Assembly (NCBI GenBank): GCA_022984795.1
Contig: JALIHJ010000050.1
Coordinates: forward strand, 1-64,000
DNA length: 64,000 bases
Source of the DNA: Fabrea salina
Taxonomy: Eukaryota > Ciliophora > Heterotrichea > Heterotrichida > Fabreidae
Direction of reading: 5' to 3'
The translations under genes and the position numbers were made by a program. The notes beneath the pieces were generated by a model. The model worked only from the letters and a program-made list of their open reading frames with translations, was not told where the DNA came from and ran no database searches. How positions within the stretch are numbered: the stretch's first letter is position 1; each line of letters starts with the position of its first letter. This document shows, in pieces, positions 20,701 to 30,800 of this stretch.

Positions 20701-23700
20701 CTGCACAGTGGCGAAGTTGTGTTGCTTATTAAATAGGTGCAGTTTTCTTGGTTACTCAAACAAGTCCACTGGAACTCCAAAGGCAGAGAGTCAGGGTCAT
20801 AAGAGTCACTAGCGTCTATTTCTAGAGTCTGCTCCACTCCAATGTACCCATTGACTCTGTCTAGCACTATGCTGGGAGAAGATGGAAGAACCCTAACTGA
20901 TATTCTTTCCCTGCCTTCTGATGACCCACTTGTTGCCTTTACCTCAAACTCTAATTCAGACAAGGCAGGAAGGGAGTAAGCCACAATGTAAAGGGCCTCC
21001 TCTACCAGTTGGTTCTTCCAAAAAGTCTCTTCGTCAAATTCAGCTTGGTTGTTTGAGATTGAAACTAAGCTCCATTCAAACCTTGGAGAGATTATTTGAG
21101 TGGAAAAAGAAGTAAACCCTGCGGATATATAGTATGAGCCCTGTCTTTGGATTGCAAAGGAAATACACTGATTTGTTGTCGAATCAAGTACTAGAGAACT
21201 GTTGCAGTCAGTGCAGTGGGTTGCTGACCCTAAGCATGCTGCACAATTAGAGTCACAGAGGGAGCAAGTTGAACCTTTTCTGAAGTATCCAACTTTGCAA
21301 ACGCAGTTTCCTGAGCCGTCGTCTTCAAAGTTGTTTGCAGCGTCACAAGATAAGCAGTTAGTAGAGCTTGAACAAGTCAAACAGTTTTCTGGACAGCTTT
21401 TGCAAGTAATACCGTCCTCGTATGCTCCTTCTGGACAAACACATGATCCCTCACTTTCTGTATAAGTACTTGGACACTCACACTTGTTGGAGTCAAGCAC
21501 AGAAGGAGTGCTGCAGGCTGTGCACTCAGAATCAGAAGGTCCAGTGCACTTTGAACAGGATCCATTACAAGCCCCGCAAGTAGTAGTCGAGGTTATTTGA
21601 TACTCTCCGTCTGGGCATGTTGATTGACATTTACCTGAAGTAGTTAGCACTCCAGAGTTACACTCAGTGCACTCAGAATCAGAGGATCCAGTGCACTTAG
21701 AACAGGATCCATGACAAGCCCCGCAAGTATTAGTAGAGGTTATTTGATACTCTCCATCTGGGCATGCTGACTCGCAAGTGTTTGAAGTAGTTAGTAGGTC
21801 TCCAGAGGCACATTCAGTGCAGTCAGAATCAGAGGATCCAGTGCACTTAGAACAGGACGTATCGCAACTAGCACAAACGTTAGGATTGACTCCAGTGTTT
21901 TCGTACTCTCCATCTGGACATGTTGGTTCGCAAGTGTCTGATGTTGTCAGTATTTTGGTGGACTCACAAACTGTACAGTCGTCATTGTTTGGTCCTGAAC
22001 ATTCAACACAGTCACCATGGCAGTTTTGACAAACATCAGAGTTGTCTGAGTACTTTCCTGGAGGGCAAGAATTCAAGCACTGGCCTGAGTCTAGAACATC
22101 TGATCCGTTGCATTCAGTGCATCCAGTAATACTTGACCCTGAGCACTCTTTGCATGAGCCATCACAGGGTTGACAAGCATTGGAACCATCGGGGTACTTT
22201 CCTGCAGGACAAGAACTTAAGCACTGGCCTGAATCTAAAACATCAGATCCTTTGCAGTCAGTGCAGTCGTCATTGTTTGGGCCATCACACTTCAAGCAGG
22301 ACGTATCGCAACTAGCACAAACATTAGGAGTAGCTGTAGTGTCTTCATACTCTCCATCTGGGCATGTTGATTGGCATTTACCTGAAGTTGTTAGTAGGTT
22401 TCCAGAGTCACACTCAGTGCAGTCGTCAATGTTTGGTCCTGAGCACTCTTTGCATGAGCCATCACAGGGTTGACAAACATCAGAACCGTTTGGGTACTTT
22501 CTTGTAGGACAAGAAATTAAGCACTGACCTGCGTCTAGAACCTTTCCGGAGTCACAAGCAGTGCATTGGGTACTTGACCCTGAGCACTCTTTGCATGAGT
22601 TATCACAGGGTTGGCAAACGTTAGAGCGGTCTGAGTACTTTCCTGCAGGGCAAGAGTCTAAGCACTGACCTGAGTCTAGAACCTTTCCAGAGGCACACTC
22701 AGTGCAGTCGTTGTTGTCTGGTCCTGAACATTCTGCACAATCGCTATGGCAATCCTCACAAGAACCTCCGTCATAATACTTTTTGGCCTCACATTCACAC
22801 CCATTAGTAGTGTCTCCTCTGAACTGGCAAGTATCGCAGTCGTTAGTGTTTCCCGGGCCTGAGCATCCATTGCACCTTGGGTCACAGGAATGACAAACGT
22901 TTGAACCGTCTACATAGCCTTTGCATACACAATCTGAGCTTTCCAGTTCATAACCGTTAGCAGCGTTGCAATTAACACAGTCTGAGTTTGTTCCTTCTGA
23001 ACATCCGCTACAACTTGGATCACAATATTGGCAGTTTCCTCCTGCGTCTCTATACTGGTTGTAGTCACAGTCCCAGAAGTCGTTTGAACAGTTGGAGCTT
23101 CCACAAAACTCATACTCAGCACTGAAGTCACTTTTCGCAGTCTGCCATATTTTGATCCGGTAAATGAACCCAGAAGAGTCATGTCCTCCTATTTGAATGC
23201 TGTTGCCTGTGGAGTGTCTGAAGATGTAGTCTGCAGTTGAGGCAGTGCTGTTTTGAGTGTTGTCTTTATAAGTAGTTAACTTGGTTTGGTAGCTGGAAGT
23301 GAACTCACACACAAAAGCCAAGAACACCCAGTTTGAAGTAGCAGAGACTGAGACTGAAGCTGAAGTAGTACTTGGTGTGATATCTTCCAGAGTGAGTGTC
23401 ATGACTGAGTCACTGATTTGAAGAAAGCTTGACTCAGCTAGAATCTTGCCAGAAGTAGACACTTTGACCCAGAAAGCAATACTGAAATCATGGTAGAACT
23501 CAAAGGGGTTAGTGGAAGTCATGTACCTGCTAGAGGTGAAGTAGACTCCTCTGTTCTTCATAGGCAGCACATCTGAGGCACCCCCAGTCTGAAATGGGTG
23601 GCTTGTTGAAGAGTCACTTCCACTGTAGAAGTTAGTGAAGTCTTTGGGGAACCTTGTGAAGTCTTCTTCTAAGACTGCAGTAGTGGGTAATGTTCCAGGA

Positions 23701-24824
23701 CAACTACCAAACCCACTTGGACAGGCATTCAAGCACACTCCTCCAGCAAACACAGACCCAGACACACACGAATCAGACTTACAGATCCAGTTGAACTCAT
23801 CGCAGTTAGAACATTTGTAGTCGCACAAAAAACAATCTGGTTCTTGAGTGACAGAATTGCAATCAGAGGAAGAAGAAACAGCTTGCTCGTTGCATATAAT
23901 GCAGTTACTGTCTTTGTAACACCAAGGCCAGTCATTACTGCACAGAGAACACTCCTTGCAAGAACCGTCATTGTCCACGTAGTAGTTGAATTCACAGCGT
24001 GATAGATCCCAAGGAGCGCCGACACTAACATCATAACTATTAACAAATTCAATTCTGTAAACAAACCCAGTGAATCCACCCCCAATGTACCACTTCAGGG
24101 TGTTTATGTCAGGTCTACTCATTATCCAGTGGTCTTCTATTTTTGTCTTGATTTCATCATCGTAATTTTTCCTAGAAAGGAATTCAAAACCACCTTCCAC
24201 TTTCCAATCCCAGGTGCTAAAACGAATTCTATCCCAAGCATTCATATTCTGAGGCAAAGTGACTTCTTTGTCTAAGTAAACAGAGTCTGAAGTTCTAAGT
24301 GTTTTGGCTCTGTAACGCCAATGAGTTCCATCGAACTCCAGAGTTAGGTGAGTCTTAGAGTCATCTTTAGCTTCTATCAGTACTCCTGTACCTTTAGGCC
24401 TCACCAAAAAGGCGAATTTGTGATAGATGAAGTAAGTGTAGGGTTGATCAGATACCATAGAAGAAGTAGACTTGAAGTAGAATCCCCTTTCTTGGGTAGG
24501 AATAGGGTTGTTTTGGGAGTCCCTGAATGCACTTCCGTCAGGTGTACTGAAAGTGTCCACAGAATTAGCTGAGTAGTCAGTTATGTCTTTGAAATTTAGG
24601 TCAAAAACTTGTCTTACATCATCATTTGGATCAACCTTATCACAATTCCCATTTGGATTGGTGCTAAAGCTAGTGGGACAGTGTTCATAGCAATAAGCCC
24701 CCCTTTTGTAATAGTTTGAAGCACAGCTATCGCAAGTATATCCATTAGAATTGGGAGTAGCACAATTAGGAAGCCCAGAAACCATTGCTACAAAAACTAA
24801 AAGCACAGCACAAGCACCTTTCAT
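17708..24824 (-). CDS. Giant receptor-like protein: LamG-like, furin-like repeats, REJ, GPS, multi-pass
   Basis: The product is about 2,370 residues. It has a signal peptide, two lamin-G-like domains (about 75-258 and 395-568), a long furin-like Cys-repeat block (about 581-1208), an REJ/PKD-like region (about 1230-1508) and a GPS-like site CECNHFSVF (about 1875) with the CxCxH-x-S pattern of autoproteolytic GAIN domains. A membrane-proximal beta domain and the multi-pass module with FLRFWIQ and WGTFFYEFD follow. The main frame leaves the conserved path after PHKEK; the true helices (LLLVFLEVTYF, 17708-17959) are in another frame. Dropping one base of a 7-T run at 17995-18001 rejoins them and fits the paralogue's length, so an assembly indel is likely. 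A 19-nt GT-AG intron there would also rejoin the frame but shortens the loop. Confidence 0.75.
22687..22968 (-). repeat. Cys-repeat cassette shared with 14186-14462
   Basis: This is the partner of the cassette in the 2,007-residue gene, identical over long runs including silent sites and the CCCGGG stretch near 22855. A second shared tract pairs about 21657-21825 with 14041-14215. The two genes therefore share a mosaic of tracts rather than one block. Confidence 0.7.
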
Positions 24825-24845
24825 ATTTATAATTCTTTCGCCAGT
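24825..24845 (-). promoter_or_regulatory. Shared upstream element, copy 3 of 4
   Basis: On the minus strand CTGGCGAAAGAATTATAAAT immediately precedes the ATG of the 17708-24824 gene. The rest of the 166-bp divergent spacer to 24990 is A/T-rich and shows nothing else I can name. Confidence 0.55.
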
Positions 24846-24990
24846 TTAGTACGTAAAATTCAATATTCTAACGCCTAACTTAAACCCATAAAAGTATATG
24901 GAAGAGTTAAATAAACCCTGAAAAGAGAAATAACCCACAAATACCTTTACACTTAACCTAAGCATTCATCTAAAGCACCAACCCATAAAA

Positions 24991-25353
24991 ATGAAATCAT
25001 CCAAAACCGAAGGTCTAAAAGAAGTGCACAACATCCTGAACAACGAGTACGAAAGAATGGCAGCGCTAAGCGAAACACTAGAGCAAACGAGTCAGAACTT
25101 CAGAAGAATAAACGAGACTTACGACAACTACGGTTCAGTGTTCGGAATAGCAAGTAGACTAGTCAAAGAGATCAAAAGAAGAGTAACCCTGCAAGACTTA
25201 GTTTTCTACATATGCTTTTACGTCTTCTTAGCAACCTCAGCTTGGCTGTTCCTGAAAAGGTTCGGGCTGGACTACATATTGCACTGGCTTTCGGAACTCT
25301 TCACGTCCCTCCTGAACTACTTAACTACTTCAGAAGAACTATCAGATCTCTAA
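24991..25353 (+). CDS. Sec20/BNIP1-like SNARE
   Basis: The protein has 120 residues. A heptad-type SNARE helix (about 8-65, with LSETLEQTSQNF around the central Gln) is followed by a basic RR pair and a C-terminal membrane helix (LVFYICFYVFLATSAWLFL) with a following Arg. That order, the RRVTLQD linker and the lone tail anchor match Sec20-type SNAREs, which act in Golgi-to-ER retrograde fusion. It is shorter than animal BNIP1 because only the SNARE and anchor part is present. It starts a tight same-strand group: the next ATG is 5 bp after its stop. Confidence 0.6.
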   Translation: MKSSKTEGLKEVHNILNNEYERMAALSETLEQTSQNFRRINETYDNYGSVFGIASRLVKEIKRRVTLQDLVFYICFYVFLATSAWLFLKRFGLDYILHWLSELFTSLLNYLTTSEELSDL

Positions 25354-25358
25354 GTAAT

Positions 25359-25694
25359 ATGAAAAAAGGTAACTTTAAAGTGGCGGGAGAACAAGCAACC
25401 GCAATTAGGAAGTTGCCTTGCAAACTTGATTACTCAGGAACAGCAAGGGTCGAAGAGTTCCTTCCTATTCAAGAAGAGGTTTCTTTCCACGGAAGGAAAC
25501 TGGTAGGCCAGACCATACCAGTCCCAGAAGGCTTCACAGGAAGAGTGGTTGTCTGTGACTCAAACACTCTGCTGGCAGACTCAGTCTTTGACAAAGTAAC
25601 TTACTGGAACCAAGACATGCCTGCTTCAGAAACAGACCAACTACCCCAGATCTTTAGTTACTCTTCTGTAATATCCAGTATGCATTCTGCTTAA
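25359..25694 (+). CDS. RNASEH2C: Ribonuclease H2 subunit C
   Basis: The protein has 111 residues from the ATG at 25359; the open frame extends upstream but that part overlaps the SNARE gene. The family pattern is clear: LPCKLDYSGTARVEEFLP near the start, then VSFHGRKLVGQTIPVPEGFTG, and THWN-like VTYWNQD near the end. Subunit C is a structural partner of the catalytic A subunit, which removes ribonucleotides from DNA and cuts RNA-DNA hybrids in the nucleus. The size suits the short form of the family. It is flanked by 5-bp and 4-bp gaps. Confidence 0.8.
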   Translation: MKKGNFKVAGEQATAIRKLPCKLDYSGTARVEEFLPIQEEVSFHGRKLVGQTIPVPEGFTGRVVVCDSNTLLADSVFDKVTYWNQDMPASETDQLPQIFSYSSVISSMHSA

Positions 25695-25698
25695 TAAA

Positions 25699-26154
25699 AT
25701 GAAACTAATCCTTACACTGTTTGTTGTGTGCAGCAGCAAAACTTTAGTGTACGAAACAGAAGCCCACCCAGGTTACGAAATCATAAAAATAGAAGAAGAA
25801 CCGTACGAAGAAGAAAGCTACTTAGTAGCAGATACTCGGGACCCCTTACTCCAGGATTCCATAGAAGACTTCACAAGGGTAAAACCGACCTTTCCAGAGT
25901 TGCCCAACAAAGCAGCAGTTACTAAGTTTTCTTTTCGAGATTTCGAAGAGAGCATATCAGCTTTAGGTTTTATACTGCAAAGCATGTCAGAAAACGAAGT
26001 GGTCGAACTAGACGGACTTCTGTACACAAAAGAAAATATTCAAGAAACCAAAAGAAACTACGAACTCTTAAAAGAAAGACTTGAAGAAAACCAAGTACTG
26101 GTGGTGTCTAGTGAGATCATGACTTACAAAGAGTTCCGAAACAAGTATAAATAA
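25699..26154 (+). CDS. Secreted or lumenal protein of unknown function
   Basis: The protein has 151 residues. A hydrophobic N terminus (MKLILTLFVVCSS) looks like a signal peptide. The rest is acidic (Glu-rich IEEEPYEEESY) and then helical, with no cysteine after the signal and no membrane helix. I do not recognise a family. It follows RNASEH2C by 4 bp and ends 18 bp from the convergent gene at 26173. Confidence 0.7.
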   Translation: MKLILTLFVVCSSKTLVYETEAHPGYEIIKIEEEPYEEESYLVADTRDPLLQDSIEDFTRVKPTFPELPNKAAVTKFSFRDFEESISALGFILQSMSENEVVELDGLLYTKENIQETKRNYELLKERLEENQVLVVSSEIMTYKEFRNKYK

Positions 26155-26172
26155 TTATAAAGTCAAAATTAC

Positions 26173-26490
26173 TTAGTGTCCATGCTTATAACAGTAATTT
26201 GTTGTATAGCCTTTAGAAAGCAGCATTATGCAGGTAGGGCAACTTCTAGGTCGGCTGGGTGCTCGGGAAGTGCCTGCAAAGTTGCGGTTCCTGCGGTTTC
26301 GCATAGAAGCAACTCTGCAAGTAGAACTAGACCTGACTATGGCTTTAGTTGAAATCTTAGGTGTTACTTTGTAAGGTTTTTCTTGGGAGTCCATAGTTTT
26401 CTGTGAAGCAGTATATACAATCGAAAGGGTTTCTTCTAGCTTTTTTATCTTCCGTCTGAGTTTGGAGTTTTCCTTTTTAAGTTTTTCCAT
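26173..26490 (-). CDS. Small coiled-coil protein with a possible zinc knuckle
   Basis: The protein has 105 residues. Residues 1-30 are a charged coiled coil (MEKLKKENSKLRRKIKKLEETL). The middle is basic, Ser/Arg-rich and probably disordered. The C terminus carries CPTCIMLL...NYCYKHGH, which could be a C2CH-type metal site. No family recognised. It lies 39 bp downstream of the FYVE-like gene on the same strand. Confidence 0.6.
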   Translation of the reverse strand: MEKLKKENSKLRRKIKKLEETLSIVYTASQKTMDSQEKPYKVTPKISTKAIVRSSSTCRVASMRNRRNRNFAGTSRAPSRPRSCPTCIMLLSKGYTTNYCYKHGH

Positions 26491-26529
26491 AAATTTATGT
26501 TATGCTTAATATGAATTACCAAACATTAA

Positions 26530-27489
26530 TTAAAAAACCAAACAGTCCCCTTTGGATTCTCCTTGTTGTTGGTCCATAAGTGACTGCTTGAACTCTCTTA
26601 TGTTGTCAAGTACACTTCTTCTGTCCAAGAAGCTTTCTTCGTTGCCTTCCATGAGCGACATAGTGTCCATCTTGCGTCTGTAAGCTTCTTCTACTTTACT
26701 AGAGCACTCGCCGCATAGTAGTTTTTTGACGTGTTCTATGTTTAAACTGCCACTTAGACGCTTGTTGATTTTTTCGATTTTAGACTCGATTTCAGTTTTT
26801 TGTTGGTAGAGGTTGTTGGCTTCAGACTTAAGGTCTTCAAGTTCTTGTTCGGACCTGCGGCACTTTTCTTGCATGTCGTTTTCGGTGTTGTTGCTGTCGT
26901 TGATTTCTTTAGTTAGTTTTTGGATGAGTTGTTGGGTTTCTTCTCCTTTGCGTTTTTCTTCTTCGAATTCGTCAAGTAAAGCTTTTTCGTTGCGTTTGTG
27001 GTCGTCAGCTGCTTTTTGGACTTTGCGTTCCATAAGGTTGATGTTCCCAGTTTTATCACAGAACTCCCTGTTGAGTCTTTCGTTTATATCGGAGGCTGAC
27101 TGGAGTTCGTCGCGGAGTTTTTTAATTTCAGTTTCGATTTCGAGTTTGATTTCGTTTTTGGTTTCTTGTTCGTCGCATCTGTCACAGACTTTAGAGAGCC
27201 CTGTGCTTCCAGGAATGGGTCTTTTTTTTTGGGAATGTTCGTTGCAGACTGGTTGTTTGCACCAACTGCACAGGTTTTTTTTTCTGAATTTTAGTTTTTT
27301 TTGACAAACTGAGCACTTGTTGGGCGCTTTAGGGTCGATTTGAGTGCTGTCGGAACTGATTGTGGAGGAGTAGTCGTAAGAAATATTGGCACTGCAGGGG
27401 GCACTTTCTTGTCTGAAAAACATGTCACTTACACTGTCTTCGCCTGCTTTGGAGTTTTTAGTAGAGTCGTTTCCTCTAGACGAGATCAT
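26530..27489 (-). CDS. FYVE-related zinc-finger coiled-coil protein with CaaX-like end
   Basis: The protein has 319 residues. A zinc-binding module at about 59-107 (CSVC, CSWC, CNEH, CDRC) has FYVE-related spacing but lacks the RRHHCR core that binds PI3P in classical FYVE domains. A long coiled coil follows (about 110-245), then CGEC. The last four residues are CLVF, which fits a CaaX prenylation box. Such proteins usually serve Rab or endosomal trafficking; lipid binding here is uncertain. Its ATG is only 19 bp from the divergent importin gene. Confidence 0.65.
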   Translation of the reverse strand: MISSRGNDSTKNSKAGEDSVSDMFFRQESAPCSANISYDYSSTISSDSTQIDPKAPNKCSVCQKKLKFRKKNLCSWCKQPVCNEHSQKKRPIPGSTGLSKVCDRCDEQETKNEIKLEIETEIKKLRDELQSASDINERLNREFCDKTGNINLMERKVQKAADDHKRNEKALLDEFEEEKRKGEETQQLIQKLTKEINDSNNTENDMQEKCRRSEQELEDLKSEANNLYQQKTEIESKIEKINKRLSGSLNIEHVKKLLCGECSSKVEEAYRRKMDTMSLMEGNEESFLDRRSVLDNIREFKQSLMDQQQGESKGDCLVF

Positions 27490-27508
27490 TTATTTCAACT
27501 ATACTAAA

Positions 27509-30500
27509 ATGGAAGGTGAGGCAGCCATAAACTATTTAACACAGGTACTTGGAAACATCCTTTCGCCTGACAACACACAGAGAAACCAAGCTGAACAGCA
27601 GTTCAACTCGGCTTTGTCACAAGACCCTAATTCGCTTTTCTTAAGTTTGCTCCAAATAATCCAGGGGCCCCCAAGCACCTCAAAGACCCTGGCCTCTATG
27701 ATAGTCAAGAAGCTCGTAGCTCCTGGCTCTAAGTACGAGGTACTAGCACTCATCACCTCCGAAGTAACTGAGCAAGTCAAAACCACCCTGCTTAACTCAG
27801 TTCAAAACGAACAAGACAGGAAAGTTTGGGAAAACTTGTGTGAAGCCACTGGACTTCTAGGTTCTAATGTACTCATGAACAATGACAAGGGTTCCTGGGA
27901 GTCTTTGATACCTTTTCTGTACTCAGGGCTCAGTTCTGAGGGCATCCAAAGACTTGCCTCTTTAGAAATCCTAGCCACTCTTTTCCCATATTTACACGAT
28001 GAGTTCGTAAACAACATCCAGCAACTCCACTCTGCTTTTGAAAGCAGTTTAGGTTCTGAAGATGTTTACACTCGGCTAACTTGCATCAAAGCCATCACTT
28101 CTTTCTTTTCAGTGATTGACACACAAAGTGCTTTGAAGTTAAGTTCTTTAGTGCCTTTGATGCTTACTTCAGTTGACTATGTGTTGCAGAGAGACGAGTA
28201 CAAAGGCAAAAGGTTCTTAGAGTACCTTAGTGAAGTTTCAGAAAGCGAACCTAAAGTGTTCAAAGGTCACTACAACAGTGTAGTAGAACTAGTCACTTAC
28301 ATCTTCAGTAAGCCTGAGTCGGAGTTGTCGGTTAAAAACTTAGTTCTTGAGTTTGCTGTTTCAGTTACTGAAAGAATGACTAAAAGAGTCCACGAAAACA
28401 CACAGCTAGGCGAAGTCCTTATGCAGAAAACTATTGAAATGATGGTTTCAATCAGCCCAGAAATAGACGAGTCCTGGGAAAGGCCTGAAGAGGGGTTCCA
28501 AGAAAAGTCTGAGGAAGAAGAAGGCTTTGAACTCGACTACGCCAAAGTAGGAAGGAAGTTACTAACTAGACTCTTAGACAGCGTAGGAGACAACTACTTG
28601 CTGGAACCACTGCTCAAACTCATCTACCCCTGCTTAAACAACACACAAGACTGGCGCTACCCCTACGCTGCACTTATGACTCTCAGCGAAATAAACCAGT
28701 ACATTTCAGAGTCTTCTAAGATTGCAGAACAAGTAGGCATCATGGAGCAAGGCATAGCTTCTGCACACCCTAAAATCAGATATGCTACTTTCCACCTTAT
28801 TGGCCAAGTTTGCGAAGACCACATCAGGGACTTCCAAAGCGCCCACAAAGACAGAGTGGTTCCTCTGCTCCAAAAAGGCCTTAACGACAGCGTACCTAGA
28901 GTGGCTGGTTACGCCTGCGCAGCACTAACTAACTTCATGGAGGGCACTGACCAAGAAACTGCAGCCCAGTGCACAGAGGTGTTTTTCCCCAAAATTCTAG
29001 AGTTCCTGTCCACGCCCCAGCCTTCAATCCTTATTGAGCACTCCTGCACAGCTTTGGCTTCTATAGCACACGCCTGCAAACAAAACTTCAGAGAAAAGTA
29101 CTCAACTGTTATGCCTTATCTAGGCAGCATTATTCAGAAGTACACAGGCGACACCTACAAAACCCTCAGGGGCAGAGTAGTGGAGTGCATGACACTCATA
29201 GGCAAAGCTGTAGGCAAAGAAATCTTCGGAGCGCACGCTTCCGAAATCATACGCCTCATGAAAGCCCTTCACGACTCTGACCTGAAAGGCGGAGATTCTT
29301 TAGTAGGTTATTTACTGACAGGCTGGCAAACAGTGTGTGAAATCCTTGGAGACGACTTTGCTCCTTACTTAGACGAGGTAGCACAGAGCCTTCTACAACT
29401 AGCAGCAACACAAGTTGAGATTTCAACAAGCACACAACCGCAAGCCTTTATGGACATTCAGTCTGCTTTGTCGGACGAGAAAAAGAAGTCAGTCTCTACA
29501 ACTGAAACTGAAAACAAAGAACTTGCTTTACAGACTCTACTGACTGTAGTGGACACCATGAAAGGAAAGTACTCTAAGTACGTAGAAGACACCATTAAGG
29601 TTACTTTGCCCCTGGTGAACTTTTCTGTCAACGAAGACGTAAGGGGGGCAGCAGCTTCTTTACTAGGCGGACTAGTTGAGGTTAGGAAGGACAGTGGAGA
29701 CTTAAACGGGTGCATAGAACTATCCAGGAACTTTATAAAAGAACTCTGGGGCGCTGTTGAAGAAGAGTTTGTCACTGAAGCCCAAGTGGACCAACTCCAA
29801 GCCATCAAAACAGTCATTGTAACTCCAGGTGGTCAGTTTTTGTCCCAAGAAGAAGTTTCTGACGTGGGCGAAAAAACCATCAAAGCCCTTGAAAAGTCTA
29901 TTGAAAACAGACAAAAGGTCAAAGAAGACAGCGACGACGAAGAAGACGAAGAATTCGAAAAGTTCGTTAAAAGCGAAGAAGACAACTTGCACACTGCCCT
30001 TTCAGAGGTACTTGGAGCTCTTTTTAAGACCCACAAAGACTTGTGTGTGCCCATTGTTAACTTTTTGTTTTCTAATGTGTTTCCTCGCTTTTTGGATTCT
30101 CAAGCTTCCCCTGAAGACCACAAGTTTGCTATTTTTATAATTGACGACATCATTGAGTTCTTAGGCCAAAGCATAGCTGGGGACAAGTGGAGTGCTTTGT
30201 TCGAAGCCCTTGCTAAGTACGCAGCAGACCCCAACGACGCAGTTAGACAAGCTGCTTGCTACGGACTAGGCATCTTTGCTTGCTACTCAGCTCCTCAAAC
30301 CATCAAAGAACAGTCCACTCAAATGCTAAGCATCTTGGAAAAAGCTATAGCTGTGCCTCAAGGCAAAAAGGCCAAAACCCACGGACATGCTAGAGACAAC
30401 GCCATTGCAGCTTTGGGAAGACTCATAAAACACCAAGGTGAAAACATCAACCTCGAAGTAGTTGTTCCTGCTTGGGTTAAACTGTTGCCTTTAACTTGGG

Positions 30501-30772
30501 ACAAGGCTGAAGCCAAGTTCGTTCACGACTTACTTACAGACATCTGCAATAGCCAACCCCAGTTAGTTCTAGGTCCAAACAACGAAAACCTGTACCAACT
30601 CCTAAAGGTATTTGGAGTCACTCTTGAAAGCAAGCTTATCTATGAGTCCACTACTCAGAAGGTCCAGCAGTTCTTAACCCAACTAAAAGCTCAAAACCCA
30701 CCAGGTCTAACTGAAGCTTGGAACGCTTTACAAGAAACCGAACGCAACAAACTTCTTAAAGTTTTTAGTTAA
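27509..30772 (+). CDS. IPO5: Importin-5/karyopherin beta-3
   Basis: The protein has 1,087 residues from the ATG at 27509 (MEGEAAINYL); the upstream extension of the frame overlaps the divergent gene and is not used. It is close to the usual length of importin-5/Kap121 (about 1,100). It has an N-terminal importin region (QRNQAEQQFNSAL), HEAT-type helical repeats throughout (WRYPYAALMTLSEI, PRVAGYACAALTNF, YKTLRGRVVECMTLIG) and an acidic loop DSDDEEDEEFEKF (about 815), typical of this subfamily. It carries cargo such as ribosomal proteins and histones through the nuclear pore with Ran. Confidence 0.9.
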   Translation: MEGEAAINYLTQVLGNILSPDNTQRNQAEQQFNSALSQDPNSLFLSLLQIIQGPPSTSKTLASMIVKKLVAPGSKYEVLALITSEVTEQVKTTLLNSVQNEQDRKVWENLCEATGLLGSNVLMNNDKGSWESLIPFLYSGLSSEGIQRLASLEILATLFPYLHDEFVNNIQQLHSAFESSLGSEDVYTRLTCIKAITSFFSVIDTQSALKLSSLVPLMLTSVDYVLQRDEYKGKRFLEYLSEVSESEPKVFKGHYNSVVELVTYIFSKPESELSVKNLVLEFAVSVTERMTKRVHENTQLGEVLMQKTIEMMVSISPEIDESWERPEEGFQEKSEEEEGFELDYAKVGRKLLTRLLDSVGDNYLLEPLLKLIYPCLNNTQDWRYPYAALMTLSEINQYISESSKIAEQVGIMEQGIASAHPKIRYATFHLIGQVCEDHIRDFQSAHKDRVVPLLQKGLNDSVPRVAGYACAALTNFMEGTDQETAAQCTEVFFPKILEFLSTPQPSILIEHSCTALASIAHACKQNFREKYSTVMPYLGSIIQKYTGDTYKTLRGRVVECMTLIGKAVGKEIFGAHASEIIRLMKALHDSDLKGGDSLVGYLLTGWQTVCEILGDDFAPYLDEVAQSLLQLAATQVEISTSTQPQAFMDIQSALSDEKKKSVSTTETENKELALQTLLTVVDTMKGKYSKYVEDTIKVTLPLVNFSVNEDVRGAAASLLGGLVEVRKDSGDLNGCIELSRNFIKELWGAVEEEFVTEAQVDQLQAIKTVIVTPGGQFLSQEEVSDVGEKTIKALEKSIENRQKVKEDSDDEEDEEFEKFVKSEEDNLHTALSEVLGALFKTHKDLCVPIVNFLFSNVFPRFLDSQASPEDHKFAIFIIDDIIEFLGQSIAGDKWSALFEALAKYAADPNDAVRQAACYGLGIFACYSAPQTIKEQSTQMLSILEKAIAVPQGKKAKTHGHARDNAIAALGRLIKHQGENINLEVVVPAWVKLLPLTWDKAEAKFVHDLLTDICNSQPQLVLGPNNENLYQLLKVFGVTLESKLIYESTTQKVQQFLTQLKAQNPPGLTEAWNALQETERNKLLKVFS

Positions 30773-30800
30773 GGGGCATTACCGCCAAAATTTAAAAGAT

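Noticed and set aside
25212-25358. N-terminal extension of the RNase H2C frame
   Set aside because: It overlaps the SNARE coding sequence in another frame and adds nothing like the family; the start at 25359 is right for RNASEH2C.
27386-27508. Longer N terminus for importin-5
   Set aside because: It overlaps the divergent FYVE-like coding sequence and does not resemble an importin N terminus; MEGEAAINYL at 27509 does.
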